A DNA stretch of 64,000 nucleotides from Rivularia sp. T60_A2020_040 (GCA_015272215.1 JACYMD010000048.1:68874-132873); one strand, 5' to 3'; shown: positions 17,970-27,749, counted from the first letter of the stretch. Notes: generated by a model not told the origin, from the sequence alone. A program made the numbers and translations.

Positions 17970-19448
17970 TCAGTAATCTTCTAGCGGGAAGGGAGTAATC
18001 ACACATCCGGTGCGTGGAGGAATATTCAACGATAATCCTGCATCCCCTTGATTTTTCCATTCCACATTATCGTTAGCATATAAAAGCTTGTTAGGTTGCG
18101 ACGATCGCAATTTACTAATATTTACATCAATTGTTACAGGGGAATTACCAACGTTAATCCCTACAATCAATGATTCTTCTCCTAAAATACGTGCAAATAC
18201 ATATACTTCACTTTGAGCTAAAATAACTTTATACTCACCAGTCCGTAAACAAGGGTAAGCGTGACGTAAAGCAATCAACTCACGGTGAGTTTGGTAAATA
18301 TCTTTGTTCCAATTGGCTTCTAGGGGAAAACCACGTCGCGAATCTGGATCGATGGCACCCGGTAAACCAACTTCATCACCGTAGTATATACTGGGCGCAC
18401 CAGGAAAGGTAAGTAATAATAAAGTTGCTAATTCAACACTTTTTTGGTCTCCATCCGCAATAGTAAGCAAGCGTGCTGTATCGTGTGATGCGAGTAAATT
18501 CAATTGAGTCAGTTGAATTTCCCAGGGATAAAGTTTTAATAATGCTTGTATTTTGTCAGCGTATTCAGCAGCAGATAAAGCCGGATATGGTTGATAAGAA
18601 CGGTCTTTTACTTGTTCGATAACAACGCGATCGCCAGCAGTAAAAGCAATAGTTGGTGCAGTAAATAAATAATTCATTACTCCGTCAAATTGGCTACCAT
18701 CGAGCCATTCACGAGCATCTGTCCAAACTTCACCAACAATATAAGCATCACTGTTAATTGCTTTGACTCTTTCCCGAAATTCTTGCCAAAAACCAGGAGT
18801 TTTAATCTCGAAGGGAACATCTAAACGCCAACCATCAATACCGAATTTAAGCCAATATTCGGCAATTTCCATAATATATTCCCTTACTTCAGGATTATCA
18901 TGATTAAATACTGGTAAAGCTCGATTTCCATCCCAACTTTGATAGTTTGCAGGTAGTTCACCAGTGTAAGGTGCTAAAGGCCAATTTTCAATTTTAAACC
19001 AATCTAACCAAGGTGAATCAGGTCCATTTTCTAAAATATCGTGAAAAAAGAAAAACCCACGACTGCTATGATTAAATACACCATCTAAAACAATTTTAAT
19101 GTCTCTAGCGTGAGCAGCTTCTAATAATTCTTTAAAAGCCGGATTTCCTCCTAATAAAGGGTCTACCTGATAATAATCATGGGTATGATAACGATGATTG
19201 CTAGCTGATTGAAAAATTGGAGTAAAGTAGATAGCATTAATCCCCAAATCCTGCAAATAATCTAACTTTTCCATTACACCCCATAAGTCTCCTCCTTTAT
19301 AACCCTGGAGTGTAGGCATTGTATGCCAATCTTCCCAACTGGCATTACGCAATAACCGTTTGCGAGGCTGTTTACTAATAGCGAATCTATCTGGAAAAAT
19401 TTGATAGAAAACAGCGTGCTTAACCCAGTCTGGTGTTTGAAATTGCAT
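17970..19448 (-). CDS. GH13 alpha-amylase family enzyme, neopullulanase/cyclomaltodextrinase-like
   Basis: 492 residues. The (beta/alpha)8 barrel signatures are YFTPIFQSASNHRYHTHDY, LDGVFNHSS, GWRLDVPFE (nucleophile Asp near 210), VGEVWTDA (acid/base Glu near 240) and LLASHDTAR (transition-state Asp near 323). The start YQIFPDRFA and the short N-terminus place it near neopullulanase/cyclomaltodextrinase-like GH13 enzymes, although it lacks their extra N-terminal beta domain. There is no signal peptide, so a cytosolic role in glycogen or maltodextrin breakdown is likely. It stands alone between intergenic repeats. Confidence 0.88.
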   Translation of the reverse strand: MQFQTPDWVKHAVFYQIFPDRFAISKQPRKRLLRNASWEDWHTMPTLQGYKGGDLWGVMEKLDYLQDLGINAIYFTPIFQSASNHRYHTHDYYQVDPLLGGNPAFKELLEAAHARDIKIVLDGVFNHSSRGFFFFHDILENGPDSPWLDWFKIENWPLAPYTGELPANYQSWDGNRALPVFNHDNPEVREYIMEIAEYWLKFGIDGWRLDVPFEIKTPGFWQEFRERVKAINSDAYIVGEVWTDAREWLDGSQFDGVMNYLFTAPTIAFTAGDRVVIEQVKDRSYQPYPALSAAEYADKIQALLKLYPWEIQLTQLNLLASHDTARLLTIADGDQKSVELATLLLLTFPGAPSIYYGDEVGLPGAIDPDSRRGFPLEANWNKDIYQTHRELIALRHAYPCLRTGEYKVILAQSEVYVFARILGEESLIVGINVGNSPVTIDVNISKLRSSQPNKLLYANDNVEWKNQGDAGLSLNIPPRTGCVITPFPLEDY

Positions 19449-19962
19449 TTTTAACTTGGTATATCTTCAGAAGTCATATTTACAGATAACGGGTTCAAAA
19501 ACACTCACACCATAGAAATAAATTTTAAGTACTTGTGCAAAATTAATTTGACATTTTGTTTAGGCAGGGTTGGGGGGAATAGGGAATAGGGAAGAGGGAA
19601 TTGGGAATTGGGAAGAGGGAATAGGGAAGGGTTATACAACCCAAGAGTAATTATATAAATAATGAAGGCTTAACTACTTATTTCACAAAATTAGAATATT
19701 ACTTCTGATGTATTTAAAAAATCACATCAAAATATTTTTCTCATTGCCCAATCCCCAATTACCAATTACCAATTACCAATTACCAATTACCAATCCCCAA
19801 TTACCAATTACCATCTTCAGATAGATTTATTTTTGTAAACTTGTAGGTAATGAGAAATTATTTATGAAGCGATATTACAATTATTTCAAAAATGTTTAGA
19901 AATCGCCTAAAACTCAAACATAGTTTTAACGTAGAAGCATATATAGAATTGAGGCTAATTAA
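19449..19962. other. Repeat-rich intergenic region
   Basis: 514 bp between divergent genes. GGGAATA-type heptamers lie at about 19562-19632 and CCAATTA-type heptamers at 19748-19812. No gene is seen. Confidence 0.6.
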
Positions 19963-20271
19963 ATGATTAACTTACAAAAATATCGCTTTGCCTGTACTCT
20001 CACTTTCGGCGATATCTACGGTCAAATAATTGTTTGGTTGATAACTATTACCCTCAGTTTGGCATCAGCTTTAGCCTTAATGGGTGCGAAAAGACCTGTT
20101 TATGCTTTAGCTACAGTCGGACTCGTAGTACTGTTATCTTTACCTTTCTTACTATTTGCGTTTGTTACCACATTATTCAATCATATCGAACTCTCCCCCG
20201 TAGAAGCAGGAACAATTATGGAGCCAATGCCAGGTAACGTTTCCCAACAACAACCAGTACAAGCAGGTTAG
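19963..20271 (+). CDS. Small membrane protein of unknown function
   Basis: 102 residues with two hydrophobic segments (about 20-42 and 46-72), a short cytosolic N-terminus and a polar, Gln/Pro-rich tail. The start is ATG with GAGG about 10 nt upstream. I do not recognise the family. It lies 139 bp upstream of sdhA on the same strand, separated by ACAGTTG repeats; a link to SdhA is possible but is suggested only by position. Confidence 0.65.
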   Translation: MINLQKYRFACTLTFGDIYGQIIVWLITITLSLASALALMGAKRPVYALATVGLVVLLSLPFLLFAFVTTLFNHIELSPVEAGTIMEPMPGNVSQQQPVQAG

Positions 20272-20345
20272 GAGTTGACAGTTGACAGTTGACAGTGGAC
20301 AGTGGTTAGTTGATGGTGGATAACTGATAACTGATAACTGATCCA
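20272..20345. repeat. ACAGTTG / ATAACTG tandem repeats
   Basis: Degenerate heptamers filling most of the gap between the small membrane protein gene and sdhA. Confidence 0.85.
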
Positions 20346-20410
20346 TCTTCCCATCCCCCCAAAATATAAGTAACTATAGAAAAATAGGTTTCTTAAAGTC
20401 GGGGGGAATT

Positions 20411-22138
20411 ATGTTAGAACACGATGTAATTATAGTTGGTGGAGGATTGGCTGGAAGTCGCGCTGCGGTTGAAATTGCGCGGAGTAATCCTAGTTTAAGT
20501 ATTGCTGTAATTGCTAAAACTCACCCGATTCGTTCTCATTCGGTGGCTGCCCAAGGTGGTATTGCTGCTAGTCTTAAAAATGTGGATTCTGCTGATAGTT
20601 GGGAAGCTCACGCTTTTGATACTGTCAAAGGTTCTGATTATTTAGCAGATCAAGATGCAGTAGAAATTCTCACTAAGGAAGCGCCCGATGTTGTAATCGA
20701 CTTGGAACATATGGGTGTTTTGTTCTCCCGTTTGGATGATGGTAGAATTGCTCAACGGGCTTTTGGCGGACATACCCACAACCGTACCTGCTACGCTGCT
20801 GATAAAACTGGTCATGCAATTTTACATGAATTAGTCAATAACCTGCGGCGATATGGCGTACACATTTATGATGAATGGTATGTGATGCGCTTGATATTGG
20901 AAGAAAATCAAGCTAAGGGTGTGTTAATGTTCCGCATTCTTGACGGACATATGGAAGTGATGCGAGCTAAAGCTGTCATGTTCGCGACTGGCGGTTACGG
21001 GAGAGCTTTTAATACTACTTCTAATGATTATGCTTCTACAGGTGATGGTTTGGCGATTACAGCCATTGCCGGTTTGCCTTTAGAAGATATGGAATTTGTG
21101 CAATTTCACCCAACTGGTTTGTATCCTGTTGGCGTTTTAATTTCTGAAGCTGTGCGTGGAGAAGGTGCCTATTTGATCAATTGTGAAGGCGATCGCTTTA
21201 TGGCGAATTACGCTCCTTCTCGTATGGAATTAGCCCCACGGGATATTACATCAAGAGCGATTACTCGCGAAGTCCGCGCTGGAAGAGGCGCTCATCGTGA
21301 TGGTAGTCCCGGCGGACCATGTGTTTATCTTGACTTACGTCATATGGGTAGAGAAAAAATTATGAGCCGCGTTCCCTTTTGTTGGGAAGAAGCACACCGC
21401 TTAGTCGGAGTTGACGCTGTAACCGAACCTATGCCCATACGTCCGACAATTCACTATTCCATGGGTGGTATACCAGTTAATACTGATGGACAAGTCCGCA
21501 GCAGTGGAGATGGCTTAGTAGAAGGTTTCTTTGCAGCGGGGGAAAGTGCTTGCGTTTCAGTGCATGGAGCAAATCGTCTCGGTAGTAACTCGTTATTAGA
21601 ATGTGTCGTTTACGGACGTAGAACCGGGGCAACTATCGCAAGATACGTAGAAAATCGCAAGTTACCTTCTATCGACGAGCAGCGTTATATAAACGAAGCT
21701 AAGCAGCAAATTCAAAGTTTATTAGAACAACCCGGAGAATACCGAATTGATCAAGTGCGGCAAGAATTCCAAGACGCGATGACTGATTATTGTGGAGTGT
21801 TCCGTAACGAAGAATTGATGAGTCAAGGATTAGAAAAAATACAAGAAATTCAAGGAAAATACTCGCAAATTTACTTAGATGATAAAGGTAGTTGTTGGAA
21901 TACAGAACTGATTGAAGCTTTAGAATTACGCAGCTTGATGGTAGTCGGACAATTGATTATGACATCAGCACTCAATCGTCAGGAAAGTAGGGGCGCACAT
22001 TGCCGGGAAGATTATACAGAAAGAGATGACGAGAAATATTTGCAGCATACAATGGCTTATTATTCCGCAGCCGGAATTGATATTCAATATCGTCCCGTAG
22101 CGATTACCATGTTTGAGCCGAAAGAGAGAAAGTATTGA
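20411..22138 (+). CDS. sdhA: Succinate dehydrogenase/fumarate reductase flavoprotein subunit
   Basis: 575 residues. The FAD-binding start is DVIIVGGGLAGSRAAVEIA. RSHSVAAQGGIAAS carries the His (residue 43) that binds FAD covalently in this family. Active-site blocks are FGGHTHNRTCYAADKTGHAI and RGEGAYLIN, and the C-terminal part has RTGATIARY and HCREDYTERDD. It oxidises succinate to fumarate at the membrane, passing electrons to the iron-sulphur subunit SdhB. Cyanobacteria often keep sdhA apart from sdhB, and no sdhB is in this window. Confidence 0.92.
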   Translation: MLEHDVIIVGGGLAGSRAAVEIARSNPSLSIAVIAKTHPIRSHSVAAQGGIAASLKNVDSADSWEAHAFDTVKGSDYLADQDAVEILTKEAPDVVIDLEHMGVLFSRLDDGRIAQRAFGGHTHNRTCYAADKTGHAILHELVNNLRRYGVHIYDEWYVMRLILEENQAKGVLMFRILDGHMEVMRAKAVMFATGGYGRAFNTTSNDYASTGDGLAITAIAGLPLEDMEFVQFHPTGLYPVGVLISEAVRGEGAYLINCEGDRFMANYAPSRMELAPRDITSRAITREVRAGRGAHRDGSPGGPCVYLDLRHMGREKIMSRVPFCWEEAHRLVGVDAVTEPMPIRPTIHYSMGGIPVNTDGQVRSSGDGLVEGFFAAGESACVSVHGANRLGSNSLLECVVYGRRTGATIARYVENRKLPSIDEQRYINEAKQQIQSLLEQPGEYRIDQVRQEFQDAMTDYCGVFRNEELMSQGLEKIQEIQGKYSQIYLDDKGSCWNTELIEALELRSLMVVGQLIMTSALNRQESRGAHCREDYTERDDEKYLQHTMAYYSAAGIDIQYRPVAITMFEPKERKY

Positions 22139-22231
22139 GTAGAAAGTATCAAATAAAACCCGGCGATTGAAACTTCTACACAAGCTTTCGTCCCCCTTTC
22201 ACGGACTAATTCAATACAGATAAATTATGTA

Positions 22232-22254
22232 GAGACGTTGCACTGCAACGTCTC
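22232..22254 (+). repeat. Dispersed palindrome GAGACGTTGCA-C-TGCAACGTCTC
   Basis: A perfect 11-bp inverted repeat 94 nt after the sdhA stop. Relatives are at 23532-23552 and 34767-34790, with a partial copy near 17822. It may act as a transcript 3' hairpin. Confidence 0.8.
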
Positions 22255-22312
22255 CCAATGTTTTGATTAGTATCGATAAATCAAATATTTTTGTATTATT
22301 TGTACATATAAT

Positions 22313-23506
22313 ATGCGAACTATTGCTGAAATAAACGATAAAATAAGCCAGAAAAAAGCCGTAGTGTTAACGGTTGAAGAATTAAAAGCAAAGGTTATAG
22401 AAATAGGCATTGCCAAAGCTGCCAAACAAGTGGATGTAATTACCACTGGCACCTTTGAGCAAATGGAATCTAGTGGTGCCATTATTAACCTCGGACATAC
22501 TGACCCACCGATCAAAATTCGTCGTTGCTGGTTGGATGGTGTACCGGCATATTCGGGCTTTGGCGCGGTGGATTTATACTTAGGTGCTAGTAGTATTGCT
22601 GAACCATTGGAAGGGGAAGAAGTGCGTAGTGGGGAAGCCGCTGCCAAGATATTGCGCGGTGGTGGTAACGTAATCGAAGATTTAATCGCAGGTAAACCCG
22701 TACAGGTAAAAGCCCAAGGACAAGTAACAGATTGCTACCCCAGGGCTTCTTTTGAAACTACCATTACTCGCGATACTATAAATCAATTTTACTTATTTAA
22801 TCCGCGCAATTTATATCAAAATTTTATAGTAGGTGTTAACGGTGGAGAGCGTCCGCTTTATACTTATCTCGGTCTATTACAACCACGTTTGGGAAATGCA
22901 GTTTACTCGAATCCCGGCGCGATTTCACCTTTAATCAACGACCCATATTTACAACTTGTGGGGATTGGGACGCGGATTTTTTTAGGTGGTGGAATTGGTT
23001 ACGTTTCTTGGGAAGGTACACAACATAATCCCATGCAAAAGCGTTTACCCAATGATACACCCATTGGTCCGGCGGCGACTTTAGCTTTAATTGGCGATGC
23101 CAAGCAAATGGATGCGCGTTGGGTAAGAGGTTGTTATTTCCACAATTATGGTCCTTCGATCATGCTGGGAGTTGGCGTACCTTTACCAGTGTTAAACGAG
23201 CAAGTAGTAGAACATTGCGCCGTCCAAGACAAAGATATTGTCGCGCCGATAGTAGACTTTTCCATTCCCCGACGGGTGCGTCCTACCTTTGGTTTAGTTA
23301 GTTATACTCAACTCAAATCCGGACGCATCACCATTGACGGAAAAACAGTCAGAGTAGCCCCTTTAGCGAGTATATTTCTCTCGCGACAAGTTGCCATAGA
23401 ATTGAAGCAATGGATTCAAACAGGTACATTTACCCTTACCGAACCAGTCGCGTCAATTTCAATAGACAGGTCTTTTATGCCCCAAGACAGATGGAAGGAG
23501 TTTTGA
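22313..23506 (+). CDS. Homocysteine biosynthesis protein, HcyBio (DUF39) family
   Basis: 397 residues. The sequence has the family pattern: RTIAEINDKI at the start, VDVITTGTFEQMESSGAIIN, the Cys in IRRCWLDGVPAY, DLYLGAS, GGGNVIEDLI, FLGGGIGYVSWEGTQHNP and the ending DRSFMPQDRW. In methanogens and some bacteria this family takes part in sulphide incorporation to make homocysteine from aspartate semialdehyde. The archaeal partner ferredoxin or CBS domains are not attached here. The cyanobacterial role is inferred from the family. Confidence 0.85.
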   Translation: MRTIAEINDKISQKKAVVLTVEELKAKVIEIGIAKAAKQVDVITTGTFEQMESSGAIINLGHTDPPIKIRRCWLDGVPAYSGFGAVDLYLGASSIAEPLEGEEVRSGEAAAKILRGGGNVIEDLIAGKPVQVKAQGQVTDCYPRASFETTITRDTINQFYLFNPRNLYQNFIVGVNGGERPLYTYLGLLQPRLGNAVYSNPGAISPLINDPYLQLVGIGTRIFLGGGIGYVSWEGTQHNPMQKRLPNDTPIGPAATLALIGDAKQMDARWVRGCYFHNYGPSIMLGVGVPLPVLNEQVVEHCAVQDKDIVAPIVDFSIPRRVRPTFGLVSYTQLKSGRITIDGKTVRVAPLASIFLSRQVAIELKQWIQTGTFTLTEPVASISIDRSFMPQDRWKEF

Positions 23507-23531
23507 GTACCACCGGAGTTAGGAATTGTAG

Positions 23532-23600
23532 AGACGTAGCATTGCTACGTCTGTACCGGAGTTAGGAGTTAGGAGTTAGGAGTTAAGAAGAAGAATTTAT
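23532..23600 (+). repeat. AGACGTAGCA palindrome followed by GGAGTTA heptamers
   Basis: A 10-bp inverted repeat AGACGTAGCA-T-TGCTACGTCT (23532-23552), then GGAGTTA heptamers to about 23590, between two convergent genes. Confidence 0.75.
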
Positions 23601-23652
23601 TACCTATTACTTACCATCCCCCCATCCCCTTGTCTCCCCATCCCCTTGTCCT

Positions 23653-24675
23653 CTACCCTTCAGGCGGCTTCTGTCGCTTCACTGGCTTGGGAGTAGGTCG
23701 ATTGCTCGGCGGTTTCGGTGCATCTGTTGTTTGACCTGCTTTCTTAACCGGACGTGGGGTTTCACCGCTACTTCGTCTCGTATACGGTTTAGCTCCTGGT
23801 CTACCTCGATAAGATGGTCTTCCTCCTCCTCCTCCTCCTTTATTAAAGGGAGGTCGGCGTTTCTTGGGTAAATCGGCGATCAATTCAGCCTTTTCTATGA
23901 GCAAGAGGTCTGCTTCTCGCTGGACTTGGAAATCCCAGAATTTGCCAACAGCTTTGGTTTCTAGCTTACCCGTGAGCTTTAACTTGAAATACTTGGGTTT
24001 ATCGTCGGTTTTGCGGGGTGCTTGCTTGATTTTAACCACCAAGTTTCCAGCATCAAAAGATTGGTAAACTACTTCACCACGAACGGAAAAACCACCATCT
24101 GGAATTTCTGATGAAGGTGTAAGTTCACCTGCTAGCTCTTCAGATGTTGGGGATGACGAGTCATCCTCTGACTTGCTTGAAGTTGGCGATCGCTCTATAG
24201 CGGTGTCAGTTTGAGTTGATTCTGGTGACTCTTCATTGGTTTGGCGGTTTACAGCCAGCTTTTCTGGCTCCCAAACTCCGACAATTTGTAGATGAAGATT
24301 GTCATTTTCTTGTCGAGTGCGTGGATAAACTACCCACAAATGGTCTTTTTCTAAATCCAGATGATTTTTGACCAAACTCATAATCCGCCCTAAGAGGACG
24401 GCATCAAGTTCTACATTATCTGGAGTGACCAACGCACCTTGAGTAAATTGTTCGCTGGTAGGAACATAACGACCGCGAACCAAGCCGATTGCTCGGTACT
24501 GCATTGGTTCGGAAGGCGGAGGAATTGGTTGTTGCCTTGCGATTTCGTTAATTTGGGCTTTATCTTTAGTATCAGCGCTAGAAGATGGCTCCACGCTGTT
24601 ATTTTGCGCTTCCATAGAAGCAGATAAATCGGAGGACTCGGACGATTCAGAAGACGGCATCAGGTCGGAATTCAT
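23653..24675 (-). CDS. Cyanobacterial protein of unknown function with basic Gly/Pro-rich tail
   Basis: 340 residues from the ATG at 24675, which has AAGGAG at ideal spacing; an in-frame GTG at 24699 lacks that support. A Ser/Glu-rich disordered N-terminus (1-60) precedes a conserved block (QYRAIGLVRGRYVPT to LQIVGVWEPEKL, about 60-160). A second disordered acidic linker follows, then a beta-rich block (FSVRGEVVYQSF to LLIEKAELIADLP, about 200-275) and a basic tail with GGGGGG, RRPPF and many Lys/Pro. I do not recognise a named family; the tail suits nucleic-acid binding, which is inference. A short upstream frame ends on its start codon (see 24672-24701). Confidence 0.7.
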   Translation of the reverse strand: MNSDLMPSSESSESSDLSASMEAQNNSVEPSSSADTKDKAQINEIARQQPIPPPSEPMQYRAIGLVRGRYVPTSEQFTQGALVTPDNVELDAVLLGRIMSLVKNHLDLEKDHLWVVYPRTRQENDNLHLQIVGVWEPEKLAVNRQTNEESPESTQTDTAIERSPTSSKSEDDSSSPTSEELAGELTPSSEIPDGGFSVRGEVVYQSFDAGNLVVKIKQAPRKTDDKPKYFKLKLTGKLETKAVGKFWDFQVQREADLLLIEKAELIADLPKKRRPPFNKGGGGGGRPSYRGRPGAKPYTRRSSGETPRPVKKAGQTTDAPKPPSNRPTPKPVKRQKPPEG

Positions 24676-24701
24676 AAAAACTCCTTGCGGCGGAGACACA
24701 T
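24672..24701 (-). CDS. Possible 9-codon leader peptide overlapping the next start
   Basis: ATG TGT CTC CGC CGC AAG GAG TTT TTA TGA encodes MCLRRKEFL. Its stop overlaps the ATG of the following gene (ATGA), and its AAGGAG codons form that gene's Shine-Dalgarno. Its own Shine-Dalgarno is not evident. It could be chance. Confidence 0.3.
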   Translation of the reverse strand: MCLRRKEFL

Positions 24702-25068
24702 CCCATATGGGACTTTACAAAGGCTGCTCTCAAGAGCTTTTTTTTCGGTACTTGGCGGATATATTTCCGATTCAGATACGCGAAAGTAAGTAACTCTATG
24801 AGATATTAATATTGCGAGGTTTCGCAATAAACACCATTAGGTGTAATTTAGCGCTTTTACACTAGGAACAAAAGCATACCATAGCTACAATTTCAGACTA
24901 TTCCTACTCAAGTCGTCATTTGAGATACGGCAACTTGGTTGGGTATTTGTTATAAAGTTCACAAGCAACACACGGTATTCCGTAAAGTTTTAAGAATTTT
25001 TCATCATGTGAATTTCTCGAAACAATTATTTCCTTCAAATATTTTATTCAAAATAAAGGACGAAGAAA
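24702..25068. other. Region between divergent genes
   Basis: About 370 bp with no gene. A short GCTC-TCAA-GAGC stem followed by eight T on the plus strand (about 24725-24746) lies in the 5' region of the minus-strand gene. It is too weak to call a terminator. Confidence 0.35.
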
Positions 25069-25914
25069 GTGTCTCAAGGTCGTAATCGGTGGTTCGTGAA
25101 AATTGTGCTGATAGTAGCTGTGATTGCCCTTGTAGGAGGGTCAATGGTTCCTATCATAGCGGCTTTCAATGATTCTCAACAGTCGGGTAACGCCTCTAAT
25201 AGCGCAGGAAATTTAGATCAAGATCAAAAGTCAAAATTGGAAGATGCTGTACGGGGTTACGAACAAGTTTTATTGCGAGAACCAGAAAACCAAACGGCAC
25301 TAATCGGTTTATTAGAAAATCGTCTACAGTTACTTAGATTAGGACAAGGAGACATCAAAGGGGTAATTACACCTTTAGAAAAGTTATCAAAACTTAACCC
25401 AGAAGAAACAAGATACGCTGTACTCTTAGCCCAAGCAAAGCAGCAAACAGGTGATAAAGAAGGAGCCGCTCAAACTTACCGCACAGTTTTAGAAACTAAA
25501 CCGGGAGACTTAAGTGCTTTACAAGGTATGGTAGCGCTTTTGTTAGAGCAAAAACGCCCGGAAGCTGCGATCGGTTTACTTCAAGAAAGTTTAGATAAAG
25601 CCCAAAAAGCAAATACAATTGAGCCATTGAGCGTTGATACTGCCGCTGTTGAAGTTTTATTAGGTAATGTTTATGCCAAGGAGAAACAGTACGCTCAAGC
25701 TTTATCAACTTATGACAAAATAATTAAAAATGACCCGAAAGATTTTCGTCCCGTTTTAGCAAAAGCGATGGTTTTAAAAGACCAAGGTAAAACGGAAGAA
25801 GCACAACCTTTATTTGAACAAGCAGCTTCTTTAGCACCTGCTCAATACAAAGACGAAATCAATAGACAAGCAACTAGTACTACTCCCGCTCCAACTCCTT
25901 CCAAGTCAGAGTGA
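25069..25914 (+). CDS. Membrane-anchored TPR protein
   Basis: 281 residues starting at GTG (AAGGA about 10 nt upstream). An N-terminal membrane anchor (about 8-32) is followed by TPR units from residue 60 to 260. Typical unit text is AVRGYEQVLLREPENQTALIGL, AAQTYRTVLETKPGDLSALQGM, ALSTYDKIIKNDPKDFRPVLAKA and AQPLFEQAASLAPAQY. It most likely scaffolds protein complexes at the cytoplasmic or thylakoid membrane. No specific partner can be named from sequence. Heptamer repeats follow immediately. Confidence 0.8.
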   Translation: MSQGRNRWFVKIVLIVAVIALVGGSMVPIIAAFNDSQQSGNASNSAGNLDQDQKSKLEDAVRGYEQVLLREPENQTALIGLLENRLQLLRLGQGDIKGVITPLEKLSKLNPEETRYAVLLAQAKQQTGDKEGAAQTYRTVLETKPGDLSALQGMVALLLEQKRPEAAIGLLQESLDKAQKANTIEPLSVDTAAVEVLLGNVYAKEKQYAQALSTYDKIIKNDPKDFRPVLAKAMVLKDQGKTEEAQPLFEQAASLAPAQYKDEINRQATSTTPAPTPSKSE

Positions 25915-25916
25915 GG

Positions 25917-26040
25917 GATGGAAGGGGACAAGGGGACAAGGAGACAAGGAGACAAGGAGATAAGGAGATGGGGAGAAATAAATAATAACTGTCAACTGTC
26001 AACTGTCAACTGTCAACTGTCCACTCTCAACTGTCAACCT
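25917..26040. repeat. GGACAAG and GTCAACT tandem repeats
   Basis: GGGACAAGGAGACAAG units followed by (CAACTGT)n units in the convergent gap. The second tract touches the 3' end of the transporter gene. Confidence 0.85.
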
Positions 26041-27167
26041 TTTTCATCGACAATTAACTGTTCGCTGTCAATATTTAGAGATTCTTCTGATGTATTTATC
26101 TCTACATTGTCGGCAAGAATAACGCATTCAGCCTGGGTTTTTGATTTGAGATTCCATTGATCTAAGACATCTTTAATTATTATTTCTTGCATCCAAATTT
26201 TGGCTACTACAGTTAAAGGTAAAGCTAAAAATAATCCTAAAAAGCCGAAGAATGTCACGAAAAATAGCTGAGATATTAATGTTACTGCTGGTAGTAAAGA
26301 AAGTTGTTGCGCCATCACCATAGGCGTAATAAAATTACTTTCAATTTGCTGGATAAAAAAGTATAAAACCAAAACAGCAAGTGGTTTCCAGGGAGAATCT
26401 AAAAGTGCGATCGCCATTGCGGGAAAAACGCTTAAAGTGGGACCTAAATTCGGAATCAAGTTTAAAAATCCAGCTAAAACTCCTAATGCCAAAGCCGAAC
26501 GTACCTGTAATATCATTAATCCTAGTAAGCTCAAAAATCCTACTAGGAACATGGCGATAGAAGCTCCCGTTATCCAACCTTCTAAGGACACTTCACATTG
26601 ATCTAAAATTCCTTCTATTCTACGTCGGTAAAAAGAAGGAAAAAATCTCACAAATAATTTACGATAAGATAAAGGGTCTGCAAGAAACATCCCTGTTAAA
26701 ACGAATACTAATAAAATTTTCAGAATTACTTCTAAAGAACCAGAAACTAAAAGAAAAGTACTTTCCAAACCACGATTAATAAATGGTTGGGCTTGTTCTA
26801 AAAGACTATTTATATCGGGAATAGCAGGAATTACTTGAGCGGGAAGCCGTTCTCTCAATGTTAAAAGCCAAGCGTTAAGACGTACCAAAGCTTTAGGAAT
26901 TTGATTGCTTAATTCTTGGAATTGAACTATAAAAGGTGGCACAATTAACCAGAAAAAACCAATTACCCCCACTAAGAAGATAACTATTGACAGAAATTTG
27001 GCAAAGCCGCGTCTTATCCCCAACCGTTGAAGCCTTCGAGCCAATCTATTTAAGGTTGTAGCTAAAACAACTGCGGCAAATATAAGTAAAAGCGCTTCTT
27101 TAATTTGCCACAGAATATACAAGGAGACTGTTAAGGCTATTAAACCAATCCATTGACCCAAATTCAC
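26034..27167 (-). CDS. AI-2E/PerM family membrane transporter
   Basis: 377 residues starting at GTG with GGAG 7 nt upstream. About eight hydrophobic segments are visible. The conserved C-terminal block includes FLNLIPNLGPTLSVFPAMAIALLDSP, QQIESNFITPMVMAQQLSLLPAVTLISQL and FFGFLGLFLALPLTVVAKIW, all typical of PF01594. Family members export autoinducer-2 or act as Na+/H+ antiporters; the substrate here is unknown. The last 30 residues are acidic, and the end of the coding region abuts repeats, so the C-terminus may be repeat-derived. Confidence 0.88.
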   Translation of the reverse strand: MNLGQWIGLIALTVSLYILWQIKEALLLIFAAVVLATTLNRLARRLQRLGIRRGFAKFLSIVIFLVGVIGFFWLIVPPFIVQFQELSNQIPKALVRLNAWLLTLRERLPAQVIPAIPDINSLLEQAQPFINRGLESTFLLVSGSLEVILKILLVFVLTGMFLADPLSYRKLFVRFFPSFYRRRIEGILDQCEVSLEGWITGASIAMFLVGFLSLLGLMILQVRSALALGVLAGFLNLIPNLGPTLSVFPAMAIALLDSPWKPLAVLVLYFFIQQIESNFITPMVMAQQLSLLPAVTLISQLFFVTFFGFLGLFLALPLTVVAKIWMQEIIIKDVLDQWNLKSKTQAECVILADNVEINTSEESLNIDSEQLIVDEKG

Positions 27168-27253
27168 GCTTTAACTCCTGATTCAAGTCCAACTATTATT
27201 TAATAATAATGTCACGATACTAACTAATATTTACTACTGCCGCCTAAGTAATT

Positions 27254-27448
27254 TTAGGTAATATTGGGTTTTCTGAATAGTTGCCATAATAAAACAGTAG
27301 CTAAAATTAAATTAGGTAATAAGACAATAATCAAAGCATTGGTTGCTGTTTCCGAAATCGATAAGTTTGGGGCTAGGTATTTAATAAAAACTGAAATAGC
27401 CCAAGAAAGAAGCAATACTTTTAAGATAAATATCAACTGATTTTTCAT
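27254..27448 (-). CDS. Small two-helix membrane protein
   Basis: 64 residues from the ATG at 27448 (an in-frame GTG at 27472 would add 8). Two hydrophobic segments (about 5-22 and 32-55) are separated by a short polar loop, and the tail is basic. It lies 86 bp upstream of the transporter gene on the same strand. The family is not recognised; small proteins of this kind are common in cyanobacteria. Confidence 0.55.
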   Translation of the reverse strand: MKNQLIFILKVLLLSWAISVFIKYLAPNLSISETATNALIIVLLPNLILATVLLWQLFRKPNIT

Positions 27449-27472
27449 AGAAGTTCGGTTATGGTTAAACAC

Positions 27473-27749
27473 TGGTTAAAAATATAATTTCCAGACTTTG
27501 TTATCAGCCATTGTTGCAAATTATCCTCACCTCAATTGCTTACTTTTACTCGAAGCTAAGACTCGTGAAACAACAACTAATCGATGTGATTTCAACCTCA
27601 GCTTGACTATTTTTAGGCAATATAAATCATACCGGCTAATCAATTGCGATTAGCGTTGAATAAAAGGAATAACGTAAATTTACCAATTAGATAAAAAATT
27701 GGTATTACATCAATGAATCCAAATTACGTAAGTGACTTTGAGTAACTTT
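27473..27749. other. Intergenic region with small hairpins
   Basis: No gene. Two short inverted repeats are visible: GCTAATC-aattgc-GATTAGC near 27634-27653 and ACCAATT-agataaa-AATTGGT near 27682-27702. Confidence 0.4.

Noticed and set aside
24725..24746. Short GCTC/GAGC stem with eight T as a terminator
   Set aside because: Only 4 bp, and it lies in the 5' region of a minus-strand gene with no gene ending there on the plus strand.
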